This document shows, in pieces, positions 1-6,487 of a stretch of DNA of 10,065 nucleotides (position 1 is the stretch's first letter; each line of letters starts with the position of its first letter). Both the position numbers and the translations under genes were made by a program. Below the pieces are notes generated by a model. The model had not been told where the DNA came from and did not search any database. It saw nothing but the letters and a program-made list of their open reading frames with translations. Source of the DNA: Betaproteobacteria bacterium UBA931 (GTDB lineage Bacteria > Pseudomonadota > Gammaproteobacteria > Burkholderiales > Casimicrobiaceae); the NCBI GenBank assembly GCA_002293615.1, contig DBDN01000091.1, positions 14,897-24,961 of the forward strand. The letters run 5' to 3'.

Positions 1-1668
1 ATACGCCAGCGCAATCAGCGCCAGCAACATGTGCAATACCATGTCGTCACCGGTCAGCGCGCCAAGCACCCATAAGAGCCAAGCGACGGTCGCGTACAGC
101 GGGAACGCCAGAAATTGCCGAAGATAAGTCATCCAGACACCGGGCTTGGGCAAAAAACGTTGCCATGCCGGGAACAGCGCCAGCAACATATAAGGAAGCG
201 CCATGCCGATGCCCAGACAAGTAAAGACCATTATGGTTGTGATTAGGTTCTGGGTCAGCGCAAAACCAAGCGCCGCACCCATGAACGGCGCGGTACACGG
301 CGATGCGACCACCACGGCAAGCACACCGGACGCGAACGCATTGACTGTACGGTTTTTCGATGTCCAGCCGGCCAGTGACGATGGCGCCATCAGGCCAAAC
401 TCAAACAGCCCGGAAAGATTTAACGCGATGACGCCAAAAAGAAGAATCAGCGTTATGATGACCCACGGCGATTGCAGTTGAAAGCCCCAGCCAAGATGTT
501 CGCCGGTTGCGCGCAGCATTAGCAATAAAAGCGCAAGAAACAAAAAGGAAATGACGACGCCTGCAGCGAAAGCAAAAGCTTCACGGCGCATATCCGCTTT
601 ACTGTCGTGATGTTGGACAAAGCCCAGTACTTTGATGGAAACAATCGGGAAAACGCACGGCATCAAATTCAGAATCAGGCCGCCGGCCAGCGCAAAAAAT
701 ACCGCCAGCCACAACGTTAATGAGCCGTTGTCGCCCGTAGTGTTGTGGATCGGTGAGGATGCCGTTCCGGGAATCTGTGCCTGTGGCGGCGCGGTGAATG
801 TCGGCGCGGCTCCTGCCGCCGCATTTCCGGAAAGCGGCACGTCGATGGACACAGCCATCTGTCCATTTGGCCATGGGCGTGCCGCTTGCAAAATACCGCT
901 GATTCGCGCCAGGTCGCCGGTCAATTGATGCGACACAGGCAACAACAGCACCAGCGCATCGCCGTCGCGGCGCATGGGTTGCGCAAAGGACGGCTCAATC
1001 GTACGTTCTTTATCGGAAAATAAATAAAGCGCGCCCGGATCGGCGGTCGCTTCGTTCGGTGTCATGCGTAGTTCGATGATATTGCCTGCGCCGCGCGCTG
1101 TTATCGTCCAGCCGGTCAAAGGTTGCGGTATTGTGCGCAATGTTTTTTCGATGGCAGGCGACCAATGGGGATCACGCACACCGGCATTGCCGACTTTAAG
1201 CGTTAATGCGACATTCGTGCCATCGGGAATGCAGATATCGCGACACATCAGCCAGTCGGCGCGCGCGGCAAATGAGAGCGTATCGGCCGTCAGCGCCGCA
1301 TCGGCGGCAAAGGTTGTGACCAGCAATACCTCATCTTCGTAGCCATAGTTAAGGTATGGCCCGAATATCTGCGCTTTCGGCGCTGGCCACTGTATCGCGC
1401 TGATTTGTTGTACGCCGGGCGGCAATTGCCATTGGATGGTTGTCGGCAATCCGGTATCACCCGGATTTTGCCAATAGGTATGCCAGCCCTCGTTCATCGT
1501 CAGCCGCAACGCAATATGGAACTGTTGACCGGCAGTAATTTGTTGATGATCGCCGACCAGTTCGGCTTGCACATGCTGCGCGGCGCTTAACGATGAGAAA
1601 AGTAACAGCAGCCACGATATGGCAATGACTGATAACGCACGGAAATCAAAAAACCTAGGCTTTTGCAT
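1..1668 (-). CDS. dsbD: Thiol:disulfide interchange protein, DsbD/ScsB family (3' end outside window)
   Basis: Inner-membrane reductase that carries electrons from cytoplasmic thioredoxin to periplasmic thiol proteins. I translated it by hand from the reverse strand; 556 codons are visible and the frame runs off the left edge, so the usual C-terminal thioredoxin-like domain cannot be seen. Residues 1-28 look like a signal peptide (basic start, then SWLLLLFSSLSAA). A periplasmic N-terminal domain follows, with a CRDIC pair (Cys142, Cys146), as in ScsB-like proteins. From about residue 316 there are at least six hydrophobic segments. They include NLMPCVFPIVSIK (Cys338) and ASPCTAPFMG (Cys458), the two transmembrane cysteines that form the redox pair in this family. 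The ATG at 1668 is the first possible start, because an in-frame TGA lies at 1674-1672. It starts 15 bases after the exonuclease stop, so it is probably co-transcribed. The family is certain; DsbD versus ScsB subtype is not. Confidence 0.9.
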   Translation of the reverse strand, partial: MQKPRFFDFRALSVIAISWLLLLFSSLSAAQHVQAELVGDHQQITAGQQFHIALRLTMNEGWHTYWQNPGDTGLPTTIQWQLPPGVQQISAIQWPAPKAQIFGPYLNYGYEDEVLLVTTFAADAALTADTLSFAARADWLMCRDICIPDGTNVALTLKVGNAGVRDPHWSPAIEKTLRTIPQPLTGWTITARGAGNIIELRMTPNEATADPGALYLFSDKERTIEPSFAQPMRRDGDALVLLLPVSHQLTGDLARISGILQAARPWPNGQMAVSIDVPLSGNAAAGAAPTFTAPPQAQIPGTASSPIHNTTGDNGSLTLWLAVFFALAGGLILNLMPCVFPIVSIKVLGFVQHHDSKADMRREAFAFAAGVVISFLFLALLLLMLRATGEHLGWGFQLQSPWVIITLILLFGVIALNLSGLFEFGLMAPSSLAGWTSKNRTVNAFASGVLAVVVASPCTAPFMGAALGFALTQNLITTIMVFTCLGIGMALPYMLLALFPAWQRFLPKPGVWMTYLRQFLAFPLYATVAWLLWVLGALTGDDMVLHMLLALIALAY

Positions 1669-1683
1669 TTCTCAAAACAACGA

Positions 1684-2364
1684 TCAGGGTTCCGGCCAGA
1701 GACAAGAGCCATGCTTGCGCAGTTCGGCAAGATAGGCTTCATGCGCGGCACATTCCTCGGCGGAAGCGCGAAGCATTTTTATGTGCTTGGGCGTATCGAT
1801 TTGCCGATATGCCGTTTTTGTTTCCGGCGGGGCGATAACCAGCGATTCCTGGCCGCGCGTCAACGCCAGATAGACTTCTGCCAATAGTTGTGCGTCAAGG
1901 CAGGCACCGTGCAAAGTTCGATGTGCGTTGGAAATGCCAAAGCGCTCGCATAAGGCATCGAGCGAATTGCGTTTCCCCGGAAATTGTTTACGCGCTTCAA
2001 TCAGTGTATCGAATACGGCGCTGTAAGCCGTCCGACACAACGGTTTTTGCGCGCGCGCCAGCTCGGCATCGAGAAAAGCCAAGTCGAAACTGGCGTTATG
2101 GATGATCCATTCCGCACCGCGGCAGAAGTCGAGAAATTCGTCGGCTTTTTCGAAAAACAGAGGTTCGTTTTGCAAACGTTCCCAGCGTATCCCGTGTACG
2201 CTGGCAGCGCCTTCTTCGATTTCGCGTTCGGGGTTGAAATACCAGTGTCGCAGCTCGCCGGTCGCGCGTCGCGATACCATTTCGATGGCGGCGAGCTCAA
2301 TGATACGATGTCCTTGGCTCGGTTCAAGCCCGGTCGTCTCGGTATCGATAATGATCTGGCGCAT
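1684..2364 (-). CDS. dnaQ: DNA polymerase III epsilon subunit (3'-5' proofreading exonuclease)
   Basis: A 226-residue DEDDh exonuclease that removes misincorporated bases for the replicative polymerase. Exo I is DTETTG (Asp7, Glu9), Exo II is HNASFD (Asp94), and Exo III is HGACLDAQLLAEVYLAL (His152, Asp157), so all five catalytic residues are present. After Exo III, QESLVI (172-177) sits where the E. coli epsilon has its beta-clamp-binding motif. The C-terminal segment ending GSCLWPEP resembles the epsilon tail that binds the polymerase alpha subunit. This separates it from stand-alone DnaQ-like nucleases. The frame is open up to an ATG at 2433, but I chose the ATG at 2364: it puts Exo I at residue 7 and starts 10 bases after the phosphatase stop, whereas the longer form would overlap that gene by 59 bases. 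No clear Shine-Dalgarno sequence precedes 2364, so translation may be coupled to the upstream gene. Confidence 0.93.
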   Translation of the reverse strand: MRQIIIDTETTGLEPSQGHRIIELAAIEMVSRRATGELRHWYFNPEREIEEGAASVHGIRWERLQNEPLFFEKADEFLDFCRGAEWIIHNASFDLAFLDAELARAQKPLCRTAYSAVFDTLIEARKQFPGKRNSLDALCERFGISNAHRTLHGACLDAQLLAEVYLALTRGQESLVIAPPETKTAYRQIDTPKHIKMLRASAEECAAHEAYLAELRKHGSCLWPEP

Positions 2365-2374
2365 ATAAGGGTTA

Positions 2375-3310
2375 TTAACGACGGAATTTGCGAATGGTAT
2401 CCTGAATTTCCGCAATTGCCCGCTCGATTTCATTATCGGAAAGCGCGCTGATGTCTTTTTCTTTTTTTGCTTCGCCGAGATTAACGGTTTCTTGCAGCTG
2501 CGTTGATGAAAACTCGCCGGGACTCAACGAACTGGTTTCCGTTGTTTCGGAGTCATCTACTCTGCTGGTATCCCAGCGCATGATAATGGTCGAAAGATTA
2601 TCGCCTTCCGATCCACCGCGTTTTTGCGCCTCACGCATCATGTTGGGCGCGGCCTGGAGCAGCGGCGCGGCATAAAGGTTTTCAATAATGTTCTTTGTCG
2701 GCATTGGTCCCCAAAAGCCGTCGGAACATATCAAAATTACGTCATTGTTGTTGAGCGTAGTGCGCCGCGATAAATCGATCACCGGATCGATGACGCCGCC
2801 CAGGCAGCTGTAAATACGATTACGCTCGGGATGCACCGCCGCCTCCTCTTCGGTAATCAACCCGCGATCCATCAGATATTGCACTTTGGAATGGTCTTTG
2901 GTCATCGCGAGCAATTCGCCTTGGCGAAATAAATACAGGCGGGAATCGCCGGCGTGTGCCCAGTACGCATAGCCGGACTGCACCACTGTAGCAACGCACG
3001 TTGTGCGAGGCGTTTCCACCAGCGAAAACTGACGGGCGTAAGAACCAAGTGCCGTATGAATACGGCGCATGGTGTCGTGAAGAAATTCAAAAGGGTTCGG
3101 TAAAACCGGTTGTGCTTCCTGCTGAAAACGCTCGGCGAACAAGCGCACGGCGATTTGCGCCGCGATTTCGCCGCCGTTGTGCCCGCCCATCCCATCGGCA
3201 AGTACCATCAGCAGGCTGTCGCGGCTGTAGATATACGCAATCCGGTCTTGATTGACTTTTCGCGAACCTTTTCGCGAATCCTGAAAAATAGTAAAGCGCA
3301 TCCCAGACAT
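2375..3310 (-). CDS. PP2C-family Ser/Thr protein phosphatase with C-terminal tail
   Basis: A 311-residue soluble metal-dependent phosphatase, probably reversing the phosphorylation made by the adjacent kinase. Conserved PP2C elements appear in order: NQDR (20-23), ADGMGGH (38-44), AGDSRLYLF (120-128), CSDGFWG (195-201) and EGDNLS (235-240). The metal-binding aspartates 22, 39, 197 and 237 are therefore all present. The catalytic domain ends near residue 247. A tail of about 64 residues follows, Ser/Thr-rich at 248-272 and charged and probably helical at 280-311. There is no membrane segment. Starts to consider are TTG 3322, which overlaps the kinase stop; ATG 3310, preceded by AGGG 12 bases upstream; and ATG 3301, giving MRFTIFQ, which matches where relatives usually begin. 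I list 3310 as the compromise; the difference is only three to seven residues. Its stop lies 10 bases before the exonuclease start. Confidence 0.92.
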   Translation of the reverse strand: MSGMRFTIFQDSRKGSRKVNQDRIAYIYSRDSLLMVLADGMGGHNGGEIAAQIAVRLFAERFQQEAQPVLPNPFEFLHDTMRRIHTALGSYARQFSLVETPRTTCVATVVQSGYAYWAHAGDSRLYLFRQGELLAMTKDHSKVQYLMDRGLITEEEAAVHPERNRIYSCLGGVIDPVIDLSRRTTLNNNDVILICSDGFWGPMPTKNIIENLYAAPLLQAAPNMMREAQKRGGSEGDNLSTIIMRWDTSRVDDSETTETSSLSPGEFSSTQLQETVNLGEAKKEKDISALSDNEIERAIAEIQDTIRKFRR

Positions 3311-3318
3311 GTGATGAT

Positions 3319-4260
3319 TCAACCCTGTTTATTGAATAAAGAACTTCTGATGTTGCTCAAAAAGCCGGCTTTTGGTTTTTCGTCTGCCGTTGACAGCAGT
3401 ACTTTTTGTAGCGTTAGCAAGCTTTGCGGGCGACGCATCGGATCAAGCTCCAGGCAACGATCAATCACATGGAGCAGCGTACTGGAGTAACGTCCCGCCC
3501 AAAGCTTGCGTGCCGTGATCAGATGATCCTCTTTCATTCGGGCGTCCGCCGCCTGCGGCGCAAAACCGGCAAGGCAGGCAAACATCGAAGCGCCGACACC
3601 GTAAATGTCCGTCCACGGCCCCAATTTGCTGATGTCGCGCTGATATTGTTCCGGCGCGGCAAACCCTGGCGTATACATCGGCGCAAACTGTCCGTTGGTA
3701 CTCGACAGCGTTTGTTGTGCCGCGCCAAAATCCAGCAGCACCGGCGTGCCGTTCGTGCGCAGATAAATATTGGCGGGTTTCAGATCAAGATGCAAAAGGC
3801 GATGCGTGTGTACTTCACGCAAACCGTTGAGCAAGCGGATAAAAACACCGCGAATGAAGCGTTCCGAGAGTTTATCCTGTTTGATCTGGATATGCTGTTG
3901 CAAGGTTCGACCGTTTTCGTAGCGCATGACCATGTACACGGTTTCGTTGGCACGAAAAAAATTCAATACCCGTACTACATTTGGGTGGTCAATTCGCGCC
4001 AATGCCTTGCCTTCTTCAAAAAAACATTTCATTCCGTAGCGGAATGTGGTCAGATTTTCCACGCAGCTGGCGCGGATAATATCGCCTTCCATGCGTAAAC
4101 CAAGCGTTGCCGGCATGTATTCCTTGATCGCCACTATTTCGCCATACTGATCGGTTGCCCGATAGACGATCGAAAACCCGCCTCGGCTTATCTGTTGCTC
4201 AATGCGGTAATTCAACAACCGGTACCCGGGTGGAAGCGCTTGGTTTTTGGCTACAGCCAT
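3319..4260 (-). CDS. Hanks-type serine/threonine protein kinase
   Basis: A 313-residue cytoplasmic protein kinase with an intact catalytic core. It shows a glycine-rich loop SRGGFSIVY (25-33), AIKEY with ATP-anchoring Lys46, an alpha-C glutamate in FFEEGKALARI (Glu82/83), the catalytic loop HLDLKPANI (Asp159, Asn164), DFG (177-179), an APE motif in FAAPEQY, and WTDIYGVGA with the conserved subdomain IX Asp. The catalytic loop has Leu, not Arg, before Asp159, so it is a non-RD kinase and may not need activation-loop phosphorylation. No sensor domain or membrane segment follows the catalytic domain; the last 40 or so residues are unassigned. The frame is open back to a TTG at 4326, but the ATG at 4260 gives the common family start (ALPPGYRLLNYRIE) and leaves room for a promoter. 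Neither start has a good Shine-Dalgarno sequence. It is the first gene of the minus-strand operon, and its TGA touches the phosphatase start region. Confidence 0.92.
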   Translation of the reverse strand: MAVAKNQALPPGYRLLNYRIEQQISRGGFSIVYRATDQYGEIVAIKEYMPATLGLRMEGDIIRASCVENLTTFRYGMKCFFEEGKALARIDHPNVVRVLNFFRANETVYMVMRYENGRTLQQHIQIKQDKLSERFIRGVFIRLLNGLREVHTHRLLHLDLKPANIYLRTNGTPVLLDFGAAQQTLSSTNGQFAPMYTPGFAAPEQYQRDISKLGPWTDIYGVGASMFACLAGFAPQAADARMKEDHLITARKLWAGRYSSTLLHVIDRCLELDPMRRPQSLLTLQKVLLSTADEKPKAGFLSNIRSSLFNKQG

Positions 4261-4298
4261 GATAGAAAGATGGGATCGATAATAATCTTGCGGTGCGT

Positions 4299-4326
4299 AA
4301 AATAACGATTTTCCTTGTCTATTCAA
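4299..4326 (-). promoter_or_regulatory. Candidate sigma-70 promoter for the kinase operon
   Basis: On the minus strand, TTGAAT (4326-4321) and TATTTT (4304-4299) are separated by 16 bases, a fair match to -35 and -10 boxes. They lie about 40 bases upstream of the kinase ATG. The region is A+T-rich, so a chance match is quite possible. Confidence 0.35.
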
Positions 4327-4343
4327 ATAAAGTAAAGTAAGAA
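4315..4343 (+). promoter_or_regulatory. Weak candidate promoter for yicC-gmk-rpoZ-spoT
   Basis: TTGTCT (4315-4320) and TAAGAA (4338-4343) are spaced by 17 bases on the plus strand, 34 bases before the yicC ATG. The match to the sigma-70 consensus is poor, especially the -10 box. It is offered only as the best-spaced candidate in the gap. It overlaps the candidate promoter on the other strand, so if both are real the two units could compete for RNA polymerase. Confidence 0.2.
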
Positions 4344-4376
4344 TTACCCCTTAAAACCAGATATTTAAGAAAAAAG

Positions 4377-5288
4377 ATGAATATTTTCAGCATGACCGGG
4401 TTCGGTTCAATCGAAAGCAATACAGAAAAATTGGCGCTGACAGTCGATTTACGCGCAGTCAACCACCGTTTTCTTGATATGTCGTTCAAGTTGCCCGATG
4501 AACTGCGACAGTTGGAGCCGGTATTGCGGGAACGTATCGCCCGTAATATGAAGCGCGGCAAAATCGATTGTCGGCTGCAACTGACTCAGCGTCATGCCGC
4601 GGATACGTTGATGCCTGATTCGGCGCAAATCGAAACCTTGCTGGCGGCGGAAGGCGCCGTGCTTGCCATAAAACCCGATGCCAGATCATTATCCGTTGCC
4701 GATATTTTGCGCTGGCCGGGCGTGCTGACCACGGTGCAAGAAGCGCCAGATCGATTGGCCGAGGTCGCGTTGGCCGCATTCGATACTGCCTGGCGGGAAT
4801 TTGCCGCCAGCCGCGCCCGCGAAGGTCTGAAGCTTGGCACAGTTTTGCTGGAGAACTGCACAGCTATCGAAAACTTGGTTGCCCGTATCATGCCGCGTAT
4901 CCCTGAAATTCATGAGGCTTACAAAGAGCGTTTGGCGCAGCGCTTGCGCGATGCCCGCCTTGATCCCGATGAGGAGCGCTTGAAGCAGGAGTTGGCACTT
5001 TTTGCCGTGCGTATCGACATCAACGAGGAAGTGGATCGTCTGACAGCGCATGTTGCCGAAATCCGGCGCGTTACCCGGGTGGATGTTGATGACTTGGCGC
5101 CAATTTCCGGACAATCCCATGTATCGTACGGTTCACGGGGCAAGCGTCTCGACTTTCTTGTCCAGGAATTGCACCGTGAAGCCAACACGCTTGGTGCCAA
5201 ATCAATTGACACCGAACTTTCACAAATTGCGCTGGAGATCAAAGTTTTGATTGAACAAATGCGTGAACAAATTCAAAATATCGAGTAA
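4377..5288 (+). CDS. yicC: YicC family endoribonuclease
   Basis: A 303-residue YicC-family protein. Relatives are single-strand-specific endoribonucleases; E. coli YicC takes part in degradation of the small RNA RyhB and supports stationary-phase survival. The N-terminal signature SMTGFGS (5-11) and AVNHRFLDMSFKLP (27-40) mark the YicC_N domain. The C-terminal DUF1732 block is present: GSRGKRLDFLVQELHREAN, then TLGAKSIDTELSQIALEIK and a final REQIQNIE. Both domains are full length with no gap. The ATG at 4377 puts SMTGFG at residue 5, close to the usual place; Met6 is a less likely start. It is the first gene of the plus-strand unit. Its stop lies 23 bases before gmk, and the yicC-gmk linkage is common in proteobacteria. 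I cannot say what RNA it cuts here. Confidence 0.95.
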   Translation: MNIFSMTGFGSIESNTEKLALTVDLRAVNHRFLDMSFKLPDELRQLEPVLRERIARNMKRGKIDCRLQLTQRHAADTLMPDSAQIETLLAAEGAVLAIKPDARSLSVADILRWPGVLTTVQEAPDRLAEVALAAFDTAWREFAASRAREGLKLGTVLLENCTAIENLVARIMPRIPEIHEAYKERLAQRLRDARLDPDEERLKQELALFAVRIDINEEVDRLTAHVAEIRRVTRVDVDDLAPISGQSHVSYGSRGKRLDFLVQELHREANTLGAKSIDTELSQIALEIKVLIEQMREQIQNIE

Positions 5289-5311
5289 ATCCAAAATTCG
5301 TTGACCATGAT

Positions 5312-5962
5312 ATGACCGCCCGATTTTCTTCCGTTTCTTTTGGCTGCCTTTTCGTTCTTGCGGCACCGACGGGCGCGGGAAAGACCAGCTTGGTCCATGC
5401 GTTACTGGCGCGCGAACCGGGGATTCGTCTTTCCGTTTCCTACACTACACGTACGCCGCGTCTCGGTGAAAAAGAGGGCATTCATTACCATTTTGTCGAC
5501 CAGAGTCGCTTTGATGAGCTGCGCCGGACAGGGGAGTTTCTTGAGGATGCTTGCGTTTACGGCAATTGGTACGCAACCTCTGCCACTTGGTTGAAGCAAC
5601 AGCTTGAGTCCGGTCAGGATATTCTGCTGGAAATTGATTGGCAGGGCGCCGGGCAGGTACGGAAAATCTTTCCGGACAGCATCCAGATTTTCGTATTGCC
5701 GCCATCGCTTGCCGCATTACGCGAACGGCTGGAAAAACGCGGGCAGGATTCTGTCGATGTCATTGAGCGGCGGCTGGCGATGGTGCGCGAGGAATTCCGG
5801 CATTATGTCGATTTTGATTATGTTATTATCAATCAGGATTTTACCGCCGCCAGCAACGATTTGGCGGCGATTGTGCGTAGCGCGCGCCTTTTGGCGCCCC
5901 GTCAGCGTGTGCGTCATGCCTCGTTATTACGCGAACTGATTTCACCCAATATTGAGGATTGA
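5312..5962 (+). CDS. gmk: Guanylate kinase
   Basis: A 216-residue enzyme that phosphorylates GMP to GDP with ATP, an essential step to GTP, dGTP and (p)ppGpp precursors. The P-loop is APTGAGKT (18-25, Lys24), an alanine-first variant of the usual GPSGAGKS. The GMP-binding segment SYTTRTPRLGE (43-53) carries Arg47 and Arg50, and the EGIHYHFV stretch follows (55-62). EIDWQGA supplies the strand of the Walker B region, and LRERLEKRG the arginine-bearing lid. Length is near the family's usual 205-215; about eight extra residues precede the conserved CLFVLAAP. The ATG at 5312 lacks a Shine-Dalgarno sequence and overlaps a two-codon ATG-ATA-TGA frame that begins at 5307, so initiation may be by coupling. 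Next to rpoZ and spoT this is the classic gmk-rpoZ-spoT cluster. Confidence 0.96.
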   Translation: MTARFSSVSFGCLFVLAAPTGAGKTSLVHALLAREPGIRLSVSYTTRTPRLGEKEGIHYHFVDQSRFDELRRTGEFLEDACVYGNWYATSATWLKQQLESGQDILLEIDWQGAGQVRKIFPDSIQIFVLPPSLAALRERLEKRGQDSVDVIERRLAMVREEFRHYVDFDYVIINQDFTAASNDLAAIVRSARLLAPRQRVRHASLLRELISPNIED

Positions 5963-5971
5963 GAGAGAATT

Positions 5972-6397
5972 ATGGCCCGTATTACCATTGAAGACTGTTT
6001 GAAAAAAATTCCCAATCGCTTTGAATTGACGCTTGCGGCCGCCAATCGCGCCCGACTGTTGTCCACTGGCGCGCAACCACTGATTGATCCGAACCGTGAC
6101 AAACCGACGGTCATCGCGTTGCGTGAAATTGCCGCGAGCAAAATCGGACGCGAGATGCTCGATAAACAGATCGGTAACCGCATCATGTTAAGCGAAGAAA
6201 ACCTATTCATGCCTGCCGCTTCAGGCGACCAAGCTACTGATGCTGTTCCCGAAGAGGATTCGGAGGCTCATCACCAAGCGGTACCGGTATTTACCTTTGC
6301 CCCTGTCAGCGAGCCGACATCGTTGACGGTAGAAGATTTGCCTTTTCTTACGACCACCGAAGGCATTTTGCCGCCGAAAGACGAGAAACAGTCATGA
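5972..6397 (+). CDS. rpoZ: DNA-directed RNA polymerase omega subunit, with long C-terminal tail
   Basis: Omega binds the beta-prime subunit, helps assemble RNA polymerase and, in proteobacteria, forms part of a ppGpp-binding site. The core fits well: MARITIEDCL at the start, NRFELTLAAANRARLL (15-30) and KPTVIALREIAASKI (44-58). The protein is 141 residues, whereas omega is usually about 65-95. Residues 70-141 form an extra tail rich in Pro, Glu, Asp and Thr with no recognisable fold. The frame stays open throughout, so this is not an obvious misread, although a sequencing frameshift that removed an earlier stop cannot be excluded by eye. A GAGAGA ribosome-binding site stands just before the ATG at 5972, and the start lies 9 bases after the gmk stop. 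Its neighbours gmk and spoT are as expected. Confidence 0.95.
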   Translation: MARITIEDCLKKIPNRFELTLAAANRARLLSTGAQPLIDPNRDKPTVIALREIAASKIGREMLDKQIGNRIMLSEENLFMPAASGDQATDAVPEEDSEAHHQAVPVFTFAPVSEPTSLTVEDLPFLTTTEGILPPKDEKQS

Positions 6398-6480
6398 CTG
6401 TTGCGCCCGCAACATCAGTGTCGATTTTGATCACTGCGGGCAACACGCTTTCACCTGTTATTTTCGGGCAATGCATGTGA
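6394..6480 (+). CDS. Possible 28-residue small ORF in the rpoZ-spoT gap
   Basis: An ATG overlaps the rpoZ stop in an ATGA arrangement, suited to translational coupling, and opens 28 codons (MTVAPATSVSIL... to QCM) ending in TGA eight bases before the spoT ATG. The peptide is mildly hydrophobic and unlike anything I recognise. It fills almost the whole gap and could simply keep ribosomes moving toward spoT, or be chance. No Shine-Dalgarno sequence is evident beyond the coupling context. Confidence 0.2.
   Translation: MTVAPATSVSILITAGNTLSPVIFGQCM
6405..6441 (+). promoter_or_regulatory. Hairpin in the rpoZ-spoT spacer
   Basis: GCCCGCA (6405-6411) is a perfect inverted match to TGCGGGC (6435-6441). 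An inner ATCA (6414-6417) can pair with TGAT (6428-6431), leaving a 10-base loop and a small internal loop. No run of T follows, so it does not look like an intrinsic terminator. It could be an mRNA processing or stability element between rpoZ and spoT, but this is inference. Confidence 0.4.
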
Positions 6481-6487
6481 GACGTTG

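Larger units (their letters stand above)
4261..4376. promoter_or_regulatory. Divergent intergenic control region between the kinase operon and yicC
   Basis: The 116-base A+T-rich gap separates two divergent transcription units, so it should hold at least one promoter in each direction. It contains a short tandem motif (AGTAAAGTAA at 4331-4340) and otherwise no strong palindrome. The yicC start at 4377 is preceded only by an A-rich AAGAAAAAAG stretch, a weak ribosome-binding signal. Its function is inferred from layout. Confidence 0.6.

Noticed and set aside
2365..2433. N-terminal extension of DnaQ from an ATG at 2433
   Set aside because: It would overlap the phosphatase gene and place 23 unconserved residues before the DTETTG motif, which normally sits close to the N-terminus.
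3424..4098. A 224-codon plus-strand frame opposite the kinase gene
   Set aside because: It is antisense to the conserved kinase motifs, has no recognisable domain or ribosome-binding site, and is best explained as a shadow.
2375..4260. Kinase-phosphatase pair as part of an anti-phage (Pgl/BREX or Stk2-like) system
   Set aside because: No methylase, ATPase, nuclease effector or mobile-element genes accompany it; the neighbours are core genes and the pair is a common housekeeping arrangement.
4261..4326. Kinase start at TTG 4326, adding 22 residues
   Set aside because: TTG has no ribosome-binding site, the extra residues are unlike family members, and the extension would cover the likely promoter.
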